Source: Vicingaceae bacterium
Lineage (GTDB): Bacteria; Bacteroidota; Bacteroidia; Flavobacteriales_E; Vicingaceae
NCBI GenBank assembly: GCA_029251425.1
Contig: JAQXDJ010000440.1
Span: forward strand, 1-41,627
Reading direction: 5' to 3'
Length of the DNA: 41,627 nt
Under the pieces are notes generated by a model. It did not search any database and was not told the origin of the DNA. It worked only from the letters and a program-made list of their open reading frames with translations. The translations under genes and the position numbers were made by a program. Positions 1 through 9,192 of the stretch are shown here, in pieces. Each line of letters opens with the position of its first letter. Position 1 is the stretch's first letter.

Positions 1-24
1 CTAATAAATACATTAACTATAATT

Positions 25-1110
25 ATGAAATTTATATTTTTATCACTTTTTACAATATTATTGAACCTCAATAGTATGTGTCAATCTTCTAAAATCACTC
101 CTGGTTTTTCTAAAATAGAATATTCTGAGTTACTAAAAATATCGACAAGACAAAGTGACTCTCTTTACAATAAGGAACTACCTGCTCCTAAAAAGTTCAG
201 CAGAGTTTATAGGTCTAAAGTCGTAGGTCTTGATAACCGTTGGGAATTATGGACATCAAAAGATTCCATAGCTACAATAAGTATAAGAGGAACAACCTTA
301 AAATTAGAAAGTTGGATTGAGAACTTTTTTGCAGCAATGCTACCTGCCTCGGGAACAATCCATTTGAGTGATTCTCTGATTTATAATTACCACCTAAGCA
401 ATAATAAAAGAGCATCTGTACATGCTGGGTGGCTGATTGGCACTCTTTCTTTATATGAAGATATACTACCCAAAATTGATTCTTGTCTAGATAGTGGTAC
501 TAATGATTTCTATATAATTGGACATAGTCAAGGTGGTGCTATAGCATATTTACTCACATCTATGTTACACGATCTGAAAAGTAAAAATTTAAAATATAAA
601 AACCTAACAATAAAAACTTACGCTAGTGCTGCCCCAAAACCTGGCAACCTATATTATGCATATGAATATGAAGCTCTCACTCAAAATGGTTGGGCTTTTA
701 ATGTTGTTAACTCCGCTGATTGGGTTCCAGAAGGTCCATTTTCCATACAAACAACAAATGATTACAATACGCTTAACCCTTTTAAGTATGTAGATGATGC
801 TCTTAAAAAAACTTCATTCCCTAAAAACATTATACTTAAACATGTCTATAATCAACTAGACAAACCGACTAAAAAAGCCAAAAAAAGATTCAATAGAAAT
901 CTAGGTCAACACATGTCTAAACAAATTAAACATTATTTCCCCGATTTTAAATCTCCAAATTTTCAAGAAAGCACAAATTATGTCCGTGTTGGTAAAACCA
1001 TCGTTTTATATGCTGATGAAGAATATTTTAAAGTATTCCCTAATACTGAAGGTGAAATATGGCAGCATCACAAATTTGAGGGCTACTTCTACTTATTAGA
1101 AAAAATATAG
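25..1110 (+). CDS. Secreted lipase (class 3)-like alpha/beta hydrolase
   Basis: N-terminal hydrophobic signal peptide; nucleophile-elbow motif GHSQGG; TYASAAPKPGN context typical of lipase_3. Confidence 0.75.
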   Translation: MKFIFLSLFTILLNLNSMCQSSKITPGFSKIEYSELLKISTRQSDSLYNKELPAPKKFSRVYRSKVVGLDNRWELWTSKDSIATISIRGTTLKLESWIENFFAAMLPASGTIHLSDSLIYNYHLSNNKRASVHAGWLIGTLSLYEDILPKIDSCLDSGTNDFYIIGHSQGGAIAYLLTSMLHDLKSKNLKYKNLTIKTYASAAPKPGNLYYAYEYEALTQNGWAFNVVNSADWVPEGPFSIQTTNDYNTLNPFKYVDDALKKTSFPKNIILKHVYNQLDKPTKKAKKRFNRNLGQHMSKQIKHYFPDFKSPNFQESTNYVRVGKTIVLYADEEYFKVFPNTEGEIWQHHKFEGYFYLLEKI

Positions 1111-1300
1111 TTAACAAGGTCTATAGCTCATAGCGGTTCGGCCGTTATTGCTCGTGCTAATGTCGTCCATAGTCCGCCAAATCTTCGATTTGGATTTTAC
1201 TCTCGAAATTTAAAATCCAAATCGAAGATTTGGCTAAGTGGTAAACCGTTTATTTCTGTAACTTCGAAATCGCTACAAGCTATAGACCTTGTTAACTATA
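1106..1300. repeat. Nested inverted-repeat element: outer 23-bp perfect arms (1106-1128 / 1278-1300), inner 24-bp perfect arms (1176-1199 / 1211-1234)
   Basis: Direct reading: TATAGTTAACAAGGTCTATAGCT pairs with AGCTATAGACCTTGTTAACTATA; GCCAAATCTTCGATTTGGATTTTA pairs with TAAAATCCAAATCGAAGATTTGGC; lies between convergent genes. Confidence 0.85.
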
Positions 1301-1366
1301 CTTTTTCAAAACTTAAAATTCTCTTCGTTGAAAAAACTAATTCAGCTGGCATTGCCAACATAACTT

Positions 1367-1888
1367 CTAACTTTTCTTTATTTTTTCTTCTATTTTCGTG
1401 GTAGAATAACCATCAACAAATTGGATAACATTTACTACTCCTCCATTTTGGTTTACCACATCAGAACCTACTATATATTTCTTATCAGAAGCATCTGTAC
1501 AATTTGCATCGTAATCCCCCCCTTTAATTAAAACATCGGGTTTAATTTTAGAAATTAATTCAAAAGGAGTGTTCGCATCAAATATTACAACAGCATCTAC
1601 AAATTCTAATGCAGCAATAATTAAAGCTCTAGAGTTTTCATCTTGTAAAGGCCTACTATCTCCTTTTCCTAAACGCTTAACTGAAGCGTCAGCATTTACA
1701 GCCACAATTAGTTTATCCGCAAAATCTGCTGTTTGTGCTAAATATTCAATGTGCCCACGATGTAAAAGATCAAAAACACCATTGGTAAATACTATTTTTT
1801 GATTTGTTCCTTTCCAAGTTTTAATAACATCCAATAATTGCTCTTGAGCAACTACTTTATTCTTTACCGATTCAAACTTGCTACTCAT
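1367..1888 (-). CDS. rfaE2: D-glycero-beta-D-manno-heptose 1-phosphate adenylyltransferase (HldE C-terminal/RfaE2 type)
   Basis: FTNGVFDLLHRGHIEYL nucleotidyltransferase motif; VNADASVKRLGKGDSRPLQDE; stand-alone RfaE domain II length. Confidence 0.9.
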   Translation of the reverse strand: MSSKFESVKNKVVAQEQLLDVIKTWKGTNQKIVFTNGVFDLLHRGHIEYLAQTADFADKLIVAVNADASVKRLGKGDSRPLQDENSRALIIAALEFVDAVVIFDANTPFELISKIKPDVLIKGGDYDANCTDASDKKYIVGSDVVNQNGGVVNVIQFVDGYSTTKIEEKIKKS

Positions 1889-2862
1889 TAGGCAATTTGT
1901 TTTTTATTGGTAAATGGTAAAACAAATAACGATACCAACCCTGCCAAAATAGTAAACAGTGTTAACGCAGACCATGCTAACATACTAAATGATCCAGCAT
2001 TTTCTATCCCATACAATTGACTTAACAATGTTGCAACCATAAACGGATAAAGTCCTAATCCTCCTGGCGAAGCAGAAATAGCGACAGCACCAACTACAAA
2101 GGCGGCAAAAACAGCATTCATGCTTAACCCTGCAGTTTCTGGTAGTGCAAAAGCACAAACCCAAATCATTCCAACATAACAACCCCAAATAAATAAAGTA
2201 TGTAAAATATATGCCGCTCGTTGTTTTAATTTAAATATTGTTTTAACACCCTCTAAAACACCTTTAATTAACCCTAAAACTTTTTCTTTTAAAATCGGAA
2301 TTTTTAATATAGCAACGATTCCAACTAAAATAGCCCCTGCAGCAGTAAAATAAACCCACATAGGTATAACAGTTTCAGTTTTTCCAGAGTTTCGAATTTC
2401 ATTAAACGCCTCTAAATCTTTTTGTAAATAAAGCGTAATTCCTAACACAATACTGAGCATTACTAAATCAATAATTCGTTCTACAATTATGGTCCCAAAA
2501 ACTTTATCAAACTTAGTATTTTCTTGAAATTTAGCATAGTACCCTGCACGAGCAACTTCGCCCGACCTAGGTATTGTTAGATTAATTAAATAACCAATCA
2601 TAACACTGTGATACATTTTCCAAAAATTAGGTTTATGCCCTAAAGGTTCTAACATATATTTCCACCTGTAAGCCCTACTCATGTGACTTAATAACATAAT
2701 AATTAATCCGTAAAACAAATAAATATAGTCTGCTTTTATAAATGCTTCTTTTAAGCTAGTTAGCTCCTCTTCAGACATATTAGAAATAAAAAACCACGTT
2801 AAATAAACTCCAATTCCGAGCGGAAGAACGATTTTAAGAATATTAATTAAGGTTTTTTTCAA
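1888..2862 (-). CDS. Lysylphosphatidylglycerol synthase TM region/UPF0104 (flippase-like) membrane protein
   Basis: Multi-TM protein; SHMSRAYRWKYML and SASPGGLGLYPF motifs; TAATG overlap with rfaE2. Confidence 0.8.
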   Translation of the reverse strand: MKKTLINILKIVLPLGIGVYLTWFFISNMSEEELTSLKEAFIKADYIYLFYGLIIMLLSHMSRAYRWKYMLEPLGHKPNFWKMYHSVMIGYLINLTIPRSGEVARAGYYAKFQENTKFDKVFGTIIVERIIDLVMLSIVLGITLYLQKDLEAFNEIRNSGKTETVIPMWVYFTAAGAILVGIVAILKIPILKEKVLGLIKGVLEGVKTIFKLKQRAAYILHTLFIWGCYVGMIWVCAFALPETAGLSMNAVFAAFVVGAVAISASPGGLGLYPFMVATLLSQLYGIENAGSFSMLAWSALTLFTILAGLVSLFVLPFTNKKQIA

Positions 2863-2884
2863 AGCTATATTTTGAATCGTAAAA

Positions 2885-3721
2885 TTAGTTAATAATTGTC
2901 ATATTGTCGATTAGCCTAACTCCACTTACATTAACCGCTGTAAAGGCAATATATTTATCTGCATGGCCCCAATTTATAATTGGCTCTAAAGTTAATTCAT
3001 CTGCAATTTCAAAATATTCTGGATCAAAGTTTTTATGCTCACTCATTTCTTTCAAAAAATGACTTTTTAATTCTGAAACAGACTTATGTTTATGCTCACA
3101 AACGTATTTAAGTGCTTTGCTAATTATACTCGCTTGTTCTTTTTCAACGCTTGACAAGCGCTCATTTCTTGAGCTCATTGCTAGTCCATTTTCTTCTCTA
3201 AAAATTGGGCAGCCCACTATTTTTGTTGGAGAATTAATTTGTTTTGCCAAAGCTTTAATTACAGCTAATTGTTGGTAATCTTTTTCTCCAAAATAGGCTC
3301 GAGTTGGCTTTAATATTTCAAAAAACCGCTCAATAACAATAGCTACTCCATTAAAATGCCCGGGTCTATGTTCGGCTTCCATTACCTCTGAAAGTGTTCC
3401 AAAATCAAAGTTTTTTTCTACTTTTTGAGGATACATTTCTGTAACACTTGGTATAAAAACAACATCACAACCTCCTGTTTTTAACTTTTCTAAATCAGCT
3501 GGTGTATTTCTAGGGTATTTTTCTAAATCTTCTTTTTTATTAAACTGTTTTGGATTTACAAAAATGCTACAAATAGTGAGCTCATTTTCTTCTTTAGAAA
3601 TATCAATCAATGAAATATGAGCTTGATGTAAAGCTCCCATTGTAGCAACAAAACCAACGCTTTTTGTTGCATGTTGAGATAAGTAATTTTGTATTTCTTT
3701 AACCGTATAAAATATTTGCAT
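2885..3721 (-). CDS. panC: Pantoate--beta-alanine ligase; internal Met (MQIFYTV) preferred as start over ORF start 3739
   Basis: GFVATMGALHQAHISLI, SIFVNPKQF, RPGHFNGV, FGEKDYQQL motifs. Confidence 0.93.
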   Translation of the reverse strand: MQIFYTVKEIQNYLSQHATKSVGFVATMGALHQAHISLIDISKEENELTICSIFVNPKQFNKKEDLEKYPRNTPADLEKLKTGGCDVVFIPSVTEMYPQKVEKNFDFGTLSEVMEAEHRPGHFNGVAIVIERFFEILKPTRAYFGEKDYQQLAVIKALAKQINSPTKIVGCPIFREENGLAMSSRNERLSSVEKEQASIISKALKYVCEHKHKSVSELKSHFLKEMSEHKNFDPEYFEIADELTLEPIINWGHADKYIAFTAVNVSGVRLIDNMTIIN

Positions 3722-3806
3722 ATTTATATAAGCTTTCAATTTGGCGCAAAATAAATCATTTATTTAGAGATATAGCTTGTTAAAAGCTGTTAATCCAACA
3801 TGTAAA

Positions 3807-3838
3807 CTTGACAATCCCCTAAAAATAGCGTACTTTTG
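3807..3838 (+). promoter_or_regulatory. Bacteroidota sigma-A-type promoter: CTTG(-33) N20 TACTTTTG(-7)
   Basis: Matches TTTG-N19-TAnnTTTG consensus closely, 24 bp upstream of the ATG at 3862. Confidence 0.65.
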
Positions 3839-3861
3839 CATACTAAACTTATAGGCAGATT

Positions 3862-4692
3862 ATGAAAAAGAAGAAGATTTTATTTATATCCCAAGAAATT
3901 ACACCATACCTAGAAGAGAACGAGTTAGGTCACTTTGGAAGGTATTTACCACAAGGAATCCAAGAGGACGGAAAAGAAATTAGAACATTTATGCCAAAAT
4001 TTGGCTGTATCAATGAAAGAAGAAATCAACTACACGAAGTAATTCGCCTTTCTGGTATGAACTTAATCATAAACGACAACGATCACCCACTAATTATTAA
4101 AGTTGGGTCTATACAGGCTGCCAGAATGCAAGTTTACTTTATAGACAGCGAAGACTTTTTCCAAAGAAAAGCTGTTTTCCATGATAAAAAAACTGGCGAA
4201 GAATTTAAAGATAATGATGAAAGAGCAATTTTCTTTGTGAGAGGCGTTTTAGAAACAGTAAAAAAATTAGGTTGGGTGCCAGACATTATTCACTGTCATG
4301 GTTGGATGACCAGTTTAGTTCCTCTTTACATTAAAACTTCATTCAAAAAAGAACCTATTTTTGAAAATTCAAAAGTAATTTTCTCATTATACAATAATGA
4401 TTTCGAGCAACCGTTAGACAAAGACTTTGCTAAAAAAGCATTGATGGATGACATTTCTGATGAAGCAATTGCTGATTATGCAGACACCTCATTTGTTGGC
4501 TTAAACAAAGCTGCAATGAATGCTGCTGATGCGGTTATAATGGCAAGCGAAACTATTAATCCTGAGCTAGAAAAACACTTTAACGAAAGTGCTAAACCAA
4601 AACTAGGATATCAAGCTCCTGAAGATTACATTGCTGCTTATTCTAATTTTTATGATGAAATTTTAGAAGGGTCAGAAGTATTACAAGATTAA
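3862..4692 (+). CDS. Glycogen/starch synthase N-terminal (GT5) domain-only protein
   Basis: ILFISQEITPYL..., IHCHGWMTSLVPLYIKT match GT5 N-domain; 276 aa, no C-terminal GT-B domain. Confidence 0.75.
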   Translation: MKKKKILFISQEITPYLEENELGHFGRYLPQGIQEDGKEIRTFMPKFGCINERRNQLHEVIRLSGMNLIINDNDHPLIIKVGSIQAARMQVYFIDSEDFFQRKAVFHDKKTGEEFKDNDERAIFFVRGVLETVKKLGWVPDIIHCHGWMTSLVPLYIKTSFKKEPIFENSKVIFSLYNNDFEQPLDKDFAKKALMDDISDEAIADYADTSFVGLNKAAMNAADAVIMASETINPELEKHFNESAKPKLGYQAPEDYIAAYSNFYDEILEGSEVLQD

Positions 4693-4710
4693 AATAACTT
4701 AATATAAAAA

Positions 4711-6006
4711 ATGAATTTAACTTTTTTATTGCAAAAAGGGTTTTTACTTTCTGCGCTATTTCTAATTTCTGTTCTGTTTTCTTGTAAAAAAGACGGAAAA
4801 ATTTCTCCAGATTTTGACAATGGGAATTTATCAATTATTTATACTGATACTTTTTCAATTCAATCTACCGTTGAAAAAGATGATCCTTCACAAACAGACC
4901 TTATTCCTTTTCAACTTCTAGGAGTTTATAATGATCCTGTTTTTGGTGTTAGATCATCCTCTATCTATACAAATGTTGGGTTAACAGGTGCTACCGATTT
5001 TGGTGATAGCCTTACAGTAGATTCTTTAGTTTTATCATTAACTGTTTCACAATCATACGGAGACGCCTCTTCATCTATTACGGCTAACGTCTTTGAGTTA
5101 AGCAGCCCTTTAAGTAGTTCTACATCTCATTTTTCTAACACGTATTCTTCTGTTAAAAACGTACTCTTAGGAAGTCGTTCATTTACACCAAGTACAATGG
5201 TAGATTCAGAACTGCGTATAGTGATTACAGACACGTCCTTACTTGGTCCTATACAACGAGACTCTTTTTATGTTGACAATAATGAGTTTTATACAAAACT
5301 TAGCGGCTTACATATTGTTACTTCTGATACTGCAGGTGGTAGCCCTGTAATTAATACAAATTCAGGAGCTTTTGCTCTATTTAATTTCAGCTCTTCCGCT
5401 TCTAAACTATCTATATATTATAGAAATGGTAACGCTTCTGATGCACCAAGCAAAGTAGAAGACCTAACTCTTGATAGCCGTGTTAAAACCTATTCTCGAT
5501 TTATAAATGACTATTCGGGAACAGATGTTGAAAAACACCTTAATAATGACCCTTCAAAAAATACAAACAGAATTTATGTTTCTGACATGGAAGGGACAAG
5601 AACAAAAATCGAAATTCCATATATTAAAAACTTAGCTGATCAAGGGCAAATCTCAATCAATAAAGCAGAAATGACTTTTACCATTGAAACAGGCACTGAC
5701 GATGCCCCAAACAATGTTCTTGAAGCATTAACCTTGTCAGGTATTAATTCTAATGGAGATGCTTACAATCTTATTGATGAAAGTGAAGGAGATGAACATT
5801 TTGGAGGAACCTATAATTCAACATCTAAAACAATATCGTTTAATATAACTCGACATATTCACGAAATAATTAACGGAACAATAACTGATTACGGAATGTA
5901 TTTAACACCTAATGCTGCCATAGTTGTTCCAAACAGAGCTGTATTTAATTCTGAAAACAGTCCTACTTTCAAAACTAAACTAGAAATTACTTACTCAAAA
6001 CTTTAA
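4711..6006 (+). CDS. DUF4270-like putative lipoprotein
   Basis: LFSCKKDG lipobox; FSIQSTVEKDDPSQTDLIPFQLLGVYNDPVFGV characteristic of DUF4270. Confidence 0.8.
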   Translation: MNLTFLLQKGFLLSALFLISVLFSCKKDGKISPDFDNGNLSIIYTDTFSIQSTVEKDDPSQTDLIPFQLLGVYNDPVFGVRSSSIYTNVGLTGATDFGDSLTVDSLVLSLTVSQSYGDASSSITANVFELSSPLSSSTSHFSNTYSSVKNVLLGSRSFTPSTMVDSELRIVITDTSLLGPIQRDSFYVDNNEFYTKLSGLHIVTSDTAGGSPVINTNSGAFALFNFSSSASKLSIYYRNGNASDAPSKVEDLTLDSRVKTYSRFINDYSGTDVEKHLNNDPSKNTNRIYVSDMEGTRTKIEIPYIKNLADQGQISINKAEMTFTIETGTDDAPNNVLEALTLSGINSNGDAYNLIDESEGDEHFGGTYNSTSKTISFNITRHIHEIINGTITDYGMYLTPNAAIVVPNRAVFNSENSPTFKTKLEITYSKL

Positions 6007-6009
6007 AAT

Positions 6010-7854
6010 ATGTGTGGAATTGTTGCTTATGTTGGAGATAAACAGGCTTATCCAATTGTAATTAAAGGTTTAAAAAGATTAGAATATAGAGGTTACGACA
6101 GTTCTGGAGTTGCCTTAATTAACAACAACAATCTAAATCTATACAAAAAGCAAGGGAAGGTTGTTGAGTTAGAAAAATTTACAGAAGGTAAAGATATCAC
6201 TAGCACAGTCGGCATTGGGCACACAAGGTGGGCAACACATGGTGCACCTAACGATACTAATGCACATCCACATTACTCAAAATCAAAAAATTTAGCAATA
6301 ATTCATAACGGAATTATTGAAAACTACGCAAGTTTAAAAAAAGAATTAATTCAAAGAGGTCACGAATTTTATAGTGATACAGATACTGAAGTATTAATTC
6401 ACTTAATAGAAGATATACAATATGTTGCAAAAGTAAATTTGGTTGAAGCAGTGAGAATCGCTCTTAATGAAGTAATCGGAGCTTACGCTATTGTTATTAT
6501 TTCTAAAGATGATCCTAATACAATGATTGCTGCTAAAAAAAGTAGTCCTTTAGTAATTGGTGTTGGAAAAGAAGACGATTATTATGTTGCTTCTGATGCA
6601 ACACCATTTGTAGAATACACTAATGAAGTTGTATATTTAGATGATGAACAAATTGCTGTAATCAAAAAAGGAGAAGATCTACGTTTAATTGATATTAAAA
6701 ACCAAGAAATTACACCATATATTCAAGAACTAGAGCTTCAATTGGAGGCAATTGAGAAAGGTGGTTACGACCATTTTATGTTAAAAGAAATATATGAGCA
6801 ACCAACCTCTATAAAAAACAGTATGCGAGGAAGAATTGATGTTGACAAGGGCATTGTTTCTTTAGGTGGAATAAGGGATTATGAGCAAAAAATAATAAAT
6901 GCTAATCGTATTATTATTGTTGCCTGTGGTACATCTTGGCATGCCGGTTTGGTTGGAGAATACCTATTTGAAGATTTAACCAGAATTCCTGTAGAAGTTG
7001 AATACGCATCAGAGTTTAGATATAGAAACCCTATTATAAACGAGAATGATGTTGTTATTGCTATTTCTCAATCAGGAGAAACTGCTGACACCTTGGCTGC
7101 AATTAAACTTGCAAAAGAAAAAGGAGCAACAATTATAGGTATTTGTAATGTTGTTGGCTCTACCATTTCTAGAGAAACACATTGTGGCTCATACACTCAT
7201 GCTGGGCCAGAGATTGGTGTTGCTTCAACCAAAGCTTTTACAGCTCAAGTAACGGTTCTATCTTTAATGGCACTATCTATTGCTCATAAAAAAGGAGCCG
7301 TTTCAGAGTCTAGATTTAGATTACTATTAGCTGAACTAAACGCAATTCCGAGCAAAGTTGAACAGATGCTTCAGTCTGACGAACAAATAAAATATATTTC
7401 AAGCTTATTTAAAGACGCTTCTAACTTTTTATATTTAGGAAGAGGGTATAATTTCCCAGTAGCTTTAGAAGGTGCTTTAAAGCTAAAAGAAATATCATAC
7501 ATCCACGCTGAAGGATATCCTGCTGCAGAAATGAAACACGGTCCTATTGCTTTAATAGACGAAGAAATGCCTTTAGTTGTTGTTGCAACTAAACATAGTA
7601 AATATGAAAAAGTAGTAAGTAACATTGAAGAAGTTAAAGCTCGTAGTGGGAAAATAATTGCTATTGTTACAGAAGGAGATACCGAGGTTAAAGCTATTGC
7701 AGACCACGTTATTGAAGTTCCTGAAACAGAAGATGCTTTAAGTCCTTTACTAACATCTATACCTATGCAGTTATTATCTTATCATATTGCTGTAATGAGA
7801 GGTTGTAATGTAGATCAGCCAAGAAATTTAGCTAAATCTGTAACGGTAGAATAA
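6010..7854 (+). CDS. glmS: Glutamine--fructose-6-phosphate aminotransferase (isomerizing)
   Basis: MCGIVAYVGDKQA N-terminal Cys; LEYRGYDSSGVAL; SQSGETADTLAA; C-terminal QPRNLAKSVTVE. Confidence 0.97.
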   Translation: MCGIVAYVGDKQAYPIVIKGLKRLEYRGYDSSGVALINNNNLNLYKKQGKVVELEKFTEGKDITSTVGIGHTRWATHGAPNDTNAHPHYSKSKNLAIIHNGIIENYASLKKELIQRGHEFYSDTDTEVLIHLIEDIQYVAKVNLVEAVRIALNEVIGAYAIVIISKDDPNTMIAAKKSSPLVIGVGKEDDYYVASDATPFVEYTNEVVYLDDEQIAVIKKGEDLRLIDIKNQEITPYIQELELQLEAIEKGGYDHFMLKEIYEQPTSIKNSMRGRIDVDKGIVSLGGIRDYEQKIINANRIIIVACGTSWHAGLVGEYLFEDLTRIPVEVEYASEFRYRNPIINENDVVIAISQSGETADTLAAIKLAKEKGATIIGICNVVGSTISRETHCGSYTHAGPEIGVASTKAFTAQVTVLSLMALSIAHKKGAVSESRFRLLLAELNAIPSKVEQMLQSDEQIKYISSLFKDASNFLYLGRGYNFPVALEGALKLKEISYIHAEGYPAAEMKHGPIALIDEEMPLVVVATKHSKYEKVVSNIEEVKARSGKIIAIVTEGDTEVKAIADHVIEVPETEDALSPLLTSIPMQLLSYHIAVMRGCNVDQPRNLAKSVTVE

Positions 7855-7856
7855 AA

Positions 7857-8315
7857 TTACCTTCCCCACATAATAATTTGAGGAGTGTCCTCAAATTTTT
7901 CAAGATCTTTGGTAAAGATGATATTTATCATATCTATTAAAGGTAAAATACCTAACCCTCCAAGAGTTATAGAGTACAACACGGGAGTTCTTTGATGGGT
8001 TCCTAAATATATTCTGTGCCCGCCTAAAAACCCAGTAAAAACAGTAAGCAATATTGCTTTCCCTCTTTTAAATTTAACTTTTGGTGTTGCTTTCTCTGAA
8101 ATTAACTGCTCTAACTCTAATTGAGCCTCAATAATAATTTCATATTGTTCTTGAGTTAATTTTATGGATCCGTTATCTGCGTGAATGCTTAAAGAAAAGA
8201 AAATAAAGCAAACAAAAATTAATATTTTTTTTACAAGCAAGCTTTCTTTATCTTTCCTTTGCAAAAAAGAGCTGTTTTGATGAATATAATCGCAACTAAA
8301 AATCATTGAATACAA
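7857..8315 (-). CDS. TM2 domain-containing protein; real start probably downstream of the listed ORF start
   Basis: GFLGGHRIYLGTHQRTPVLYSITLGGLGILPLIDMINI is a TM2 domain; signal-peptide-like segment LVKKILIFVCFIFFSLSIHA begins ~27 residues in. Confidence 0.75.
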   Translation of the reverse strand: MYSMIFSCDYIHQNSSFLQRKDKESLLVKKILIFVCFIFFSLSIHADNGSIKLTQEQYEIIIEAQLELEQLISEKATPKVKFKRGKAILLTVFTGFLGGHRIYLGTHQRTPVLYSITLGGLGILPLIDMINIIFTKDLEKFEDTPQIIMWGR

Positions 8316-8334
8316 AACTAAGAATTAAATATAC

Positions 8335-9189
8335 ATGTCTATAGATATAAATAACATACCCAGTTTAAAAGCTGATTTTCAATTTACCACCACTAACCAT
8401 ATTGACACTATACTTGACAAAAGTTTTAACATTAACGATGAAAACAAAAAACTAAAACTTATTTTAAGTTTAATAGATTTTACAACTTTAGAAGGCTCTG
8501 ATACTCCTAGTAAAGTTGAAGCAATGTGCGACATTGTGTTAGAATTAGAAAAAAGAAATAATATTCCTAATGTAGCTGCAATTTGTGTTTACCCAACATT
8601 TGCAAAAATTGTGCGTAATAAATTAACTGGCACAACTGTAAAAACCGCTTGTGTTGCTGGGGCATTTCCTTCAGGGCAATCCTCTCTCGAAATTAAACTA
8701 CAAGAAATTAAATGGGCAATTCAAGAAGGTGCCACTGAAATTGATATGGTAATCTCTAGAGGAAAATTATTCGAAGGAAAATACCAAGAAGTTTTTGATG
8801 AAATTGTTGCTATAAAGAAGTGTTGCGGAGGTGTTCATCTTAAAGTTATTATTGAAAGTGGTGAGCTTCAAAACAATCAAAACATTAGGGTTGCAAGTGA
8901 TTTAGCAATGTATGCAGGGGCAGACTTTATAAAAACCTCAACAGGAAAAATAAGTGAAGGTGCAACATACAACTCAGTATATGTTATGCTAGATGCTATT
9001 AAAGACTATTATAACGCTACAGGTAAAAAAATAGGAATGAAGCCAGCTGGAGGAATAAGTAACATTCCTACTGCAATTAACTATTTAAAATTGGTTGAAA
9101 ATACTGTAGGTGATGAATGGTTATCTCCAGACTTATTTAGATTTGGAGCAAGTAGTTTAGCAAAAATTGTTTTAGATAAATTATCATAA
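8335..9189 (+). CDS. deoC: Deoxyribose-phosphate aldolase
   Basis: IDFTTLEGSDTPSKVE, VCVYPTF, KVIIESGEL, DFIKTSTGK, MKPAGGI motifs. Confidence 0.93.
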   Translation: MSIDINNIPSLKADFQFTTTNHIDTILDKSFNINDENKKLKLILSLIDFTTLEGSDTPSKVEAMCDIVLELEKRNNIPNVAAICVYPTFAKIVRNKLTGTTVKTACVAGAFPSGQSSLEIKLQEIKWAIQEGATEIDMVISRGKLFEGKYQEVFDEIVAIKKCCGGVHLKVIIESGELQNNQNIRVASDLAMYAGADFIKTSTGKISEGATYNSVYVMLDAIKDYYNATGKKIGMKPAGGISNIPTAINYLKLVENTVGDEWLSPDLFRFGASSLAKIVLDKLS

Positions 9190-9192
9190 ATA

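Noticed and set aside
1569-1802. 77-aa + strand ORF
   Set aside because: Fully antisense inside rfaE2; composition of a shadow ORF, no recognisable domain
1985-2188. 67-aa Cys/Trp-rich - strand ORF
   Set aside because: Alternate frame inside the UPF0104 gene
4643-4834. 63-aa - strand ORF spanning the GlgA-like/DUF4270 junction
   Set aside because: Antisense to two well-supported genes; Lys/Phe/Leu-rich AT-bias ORF
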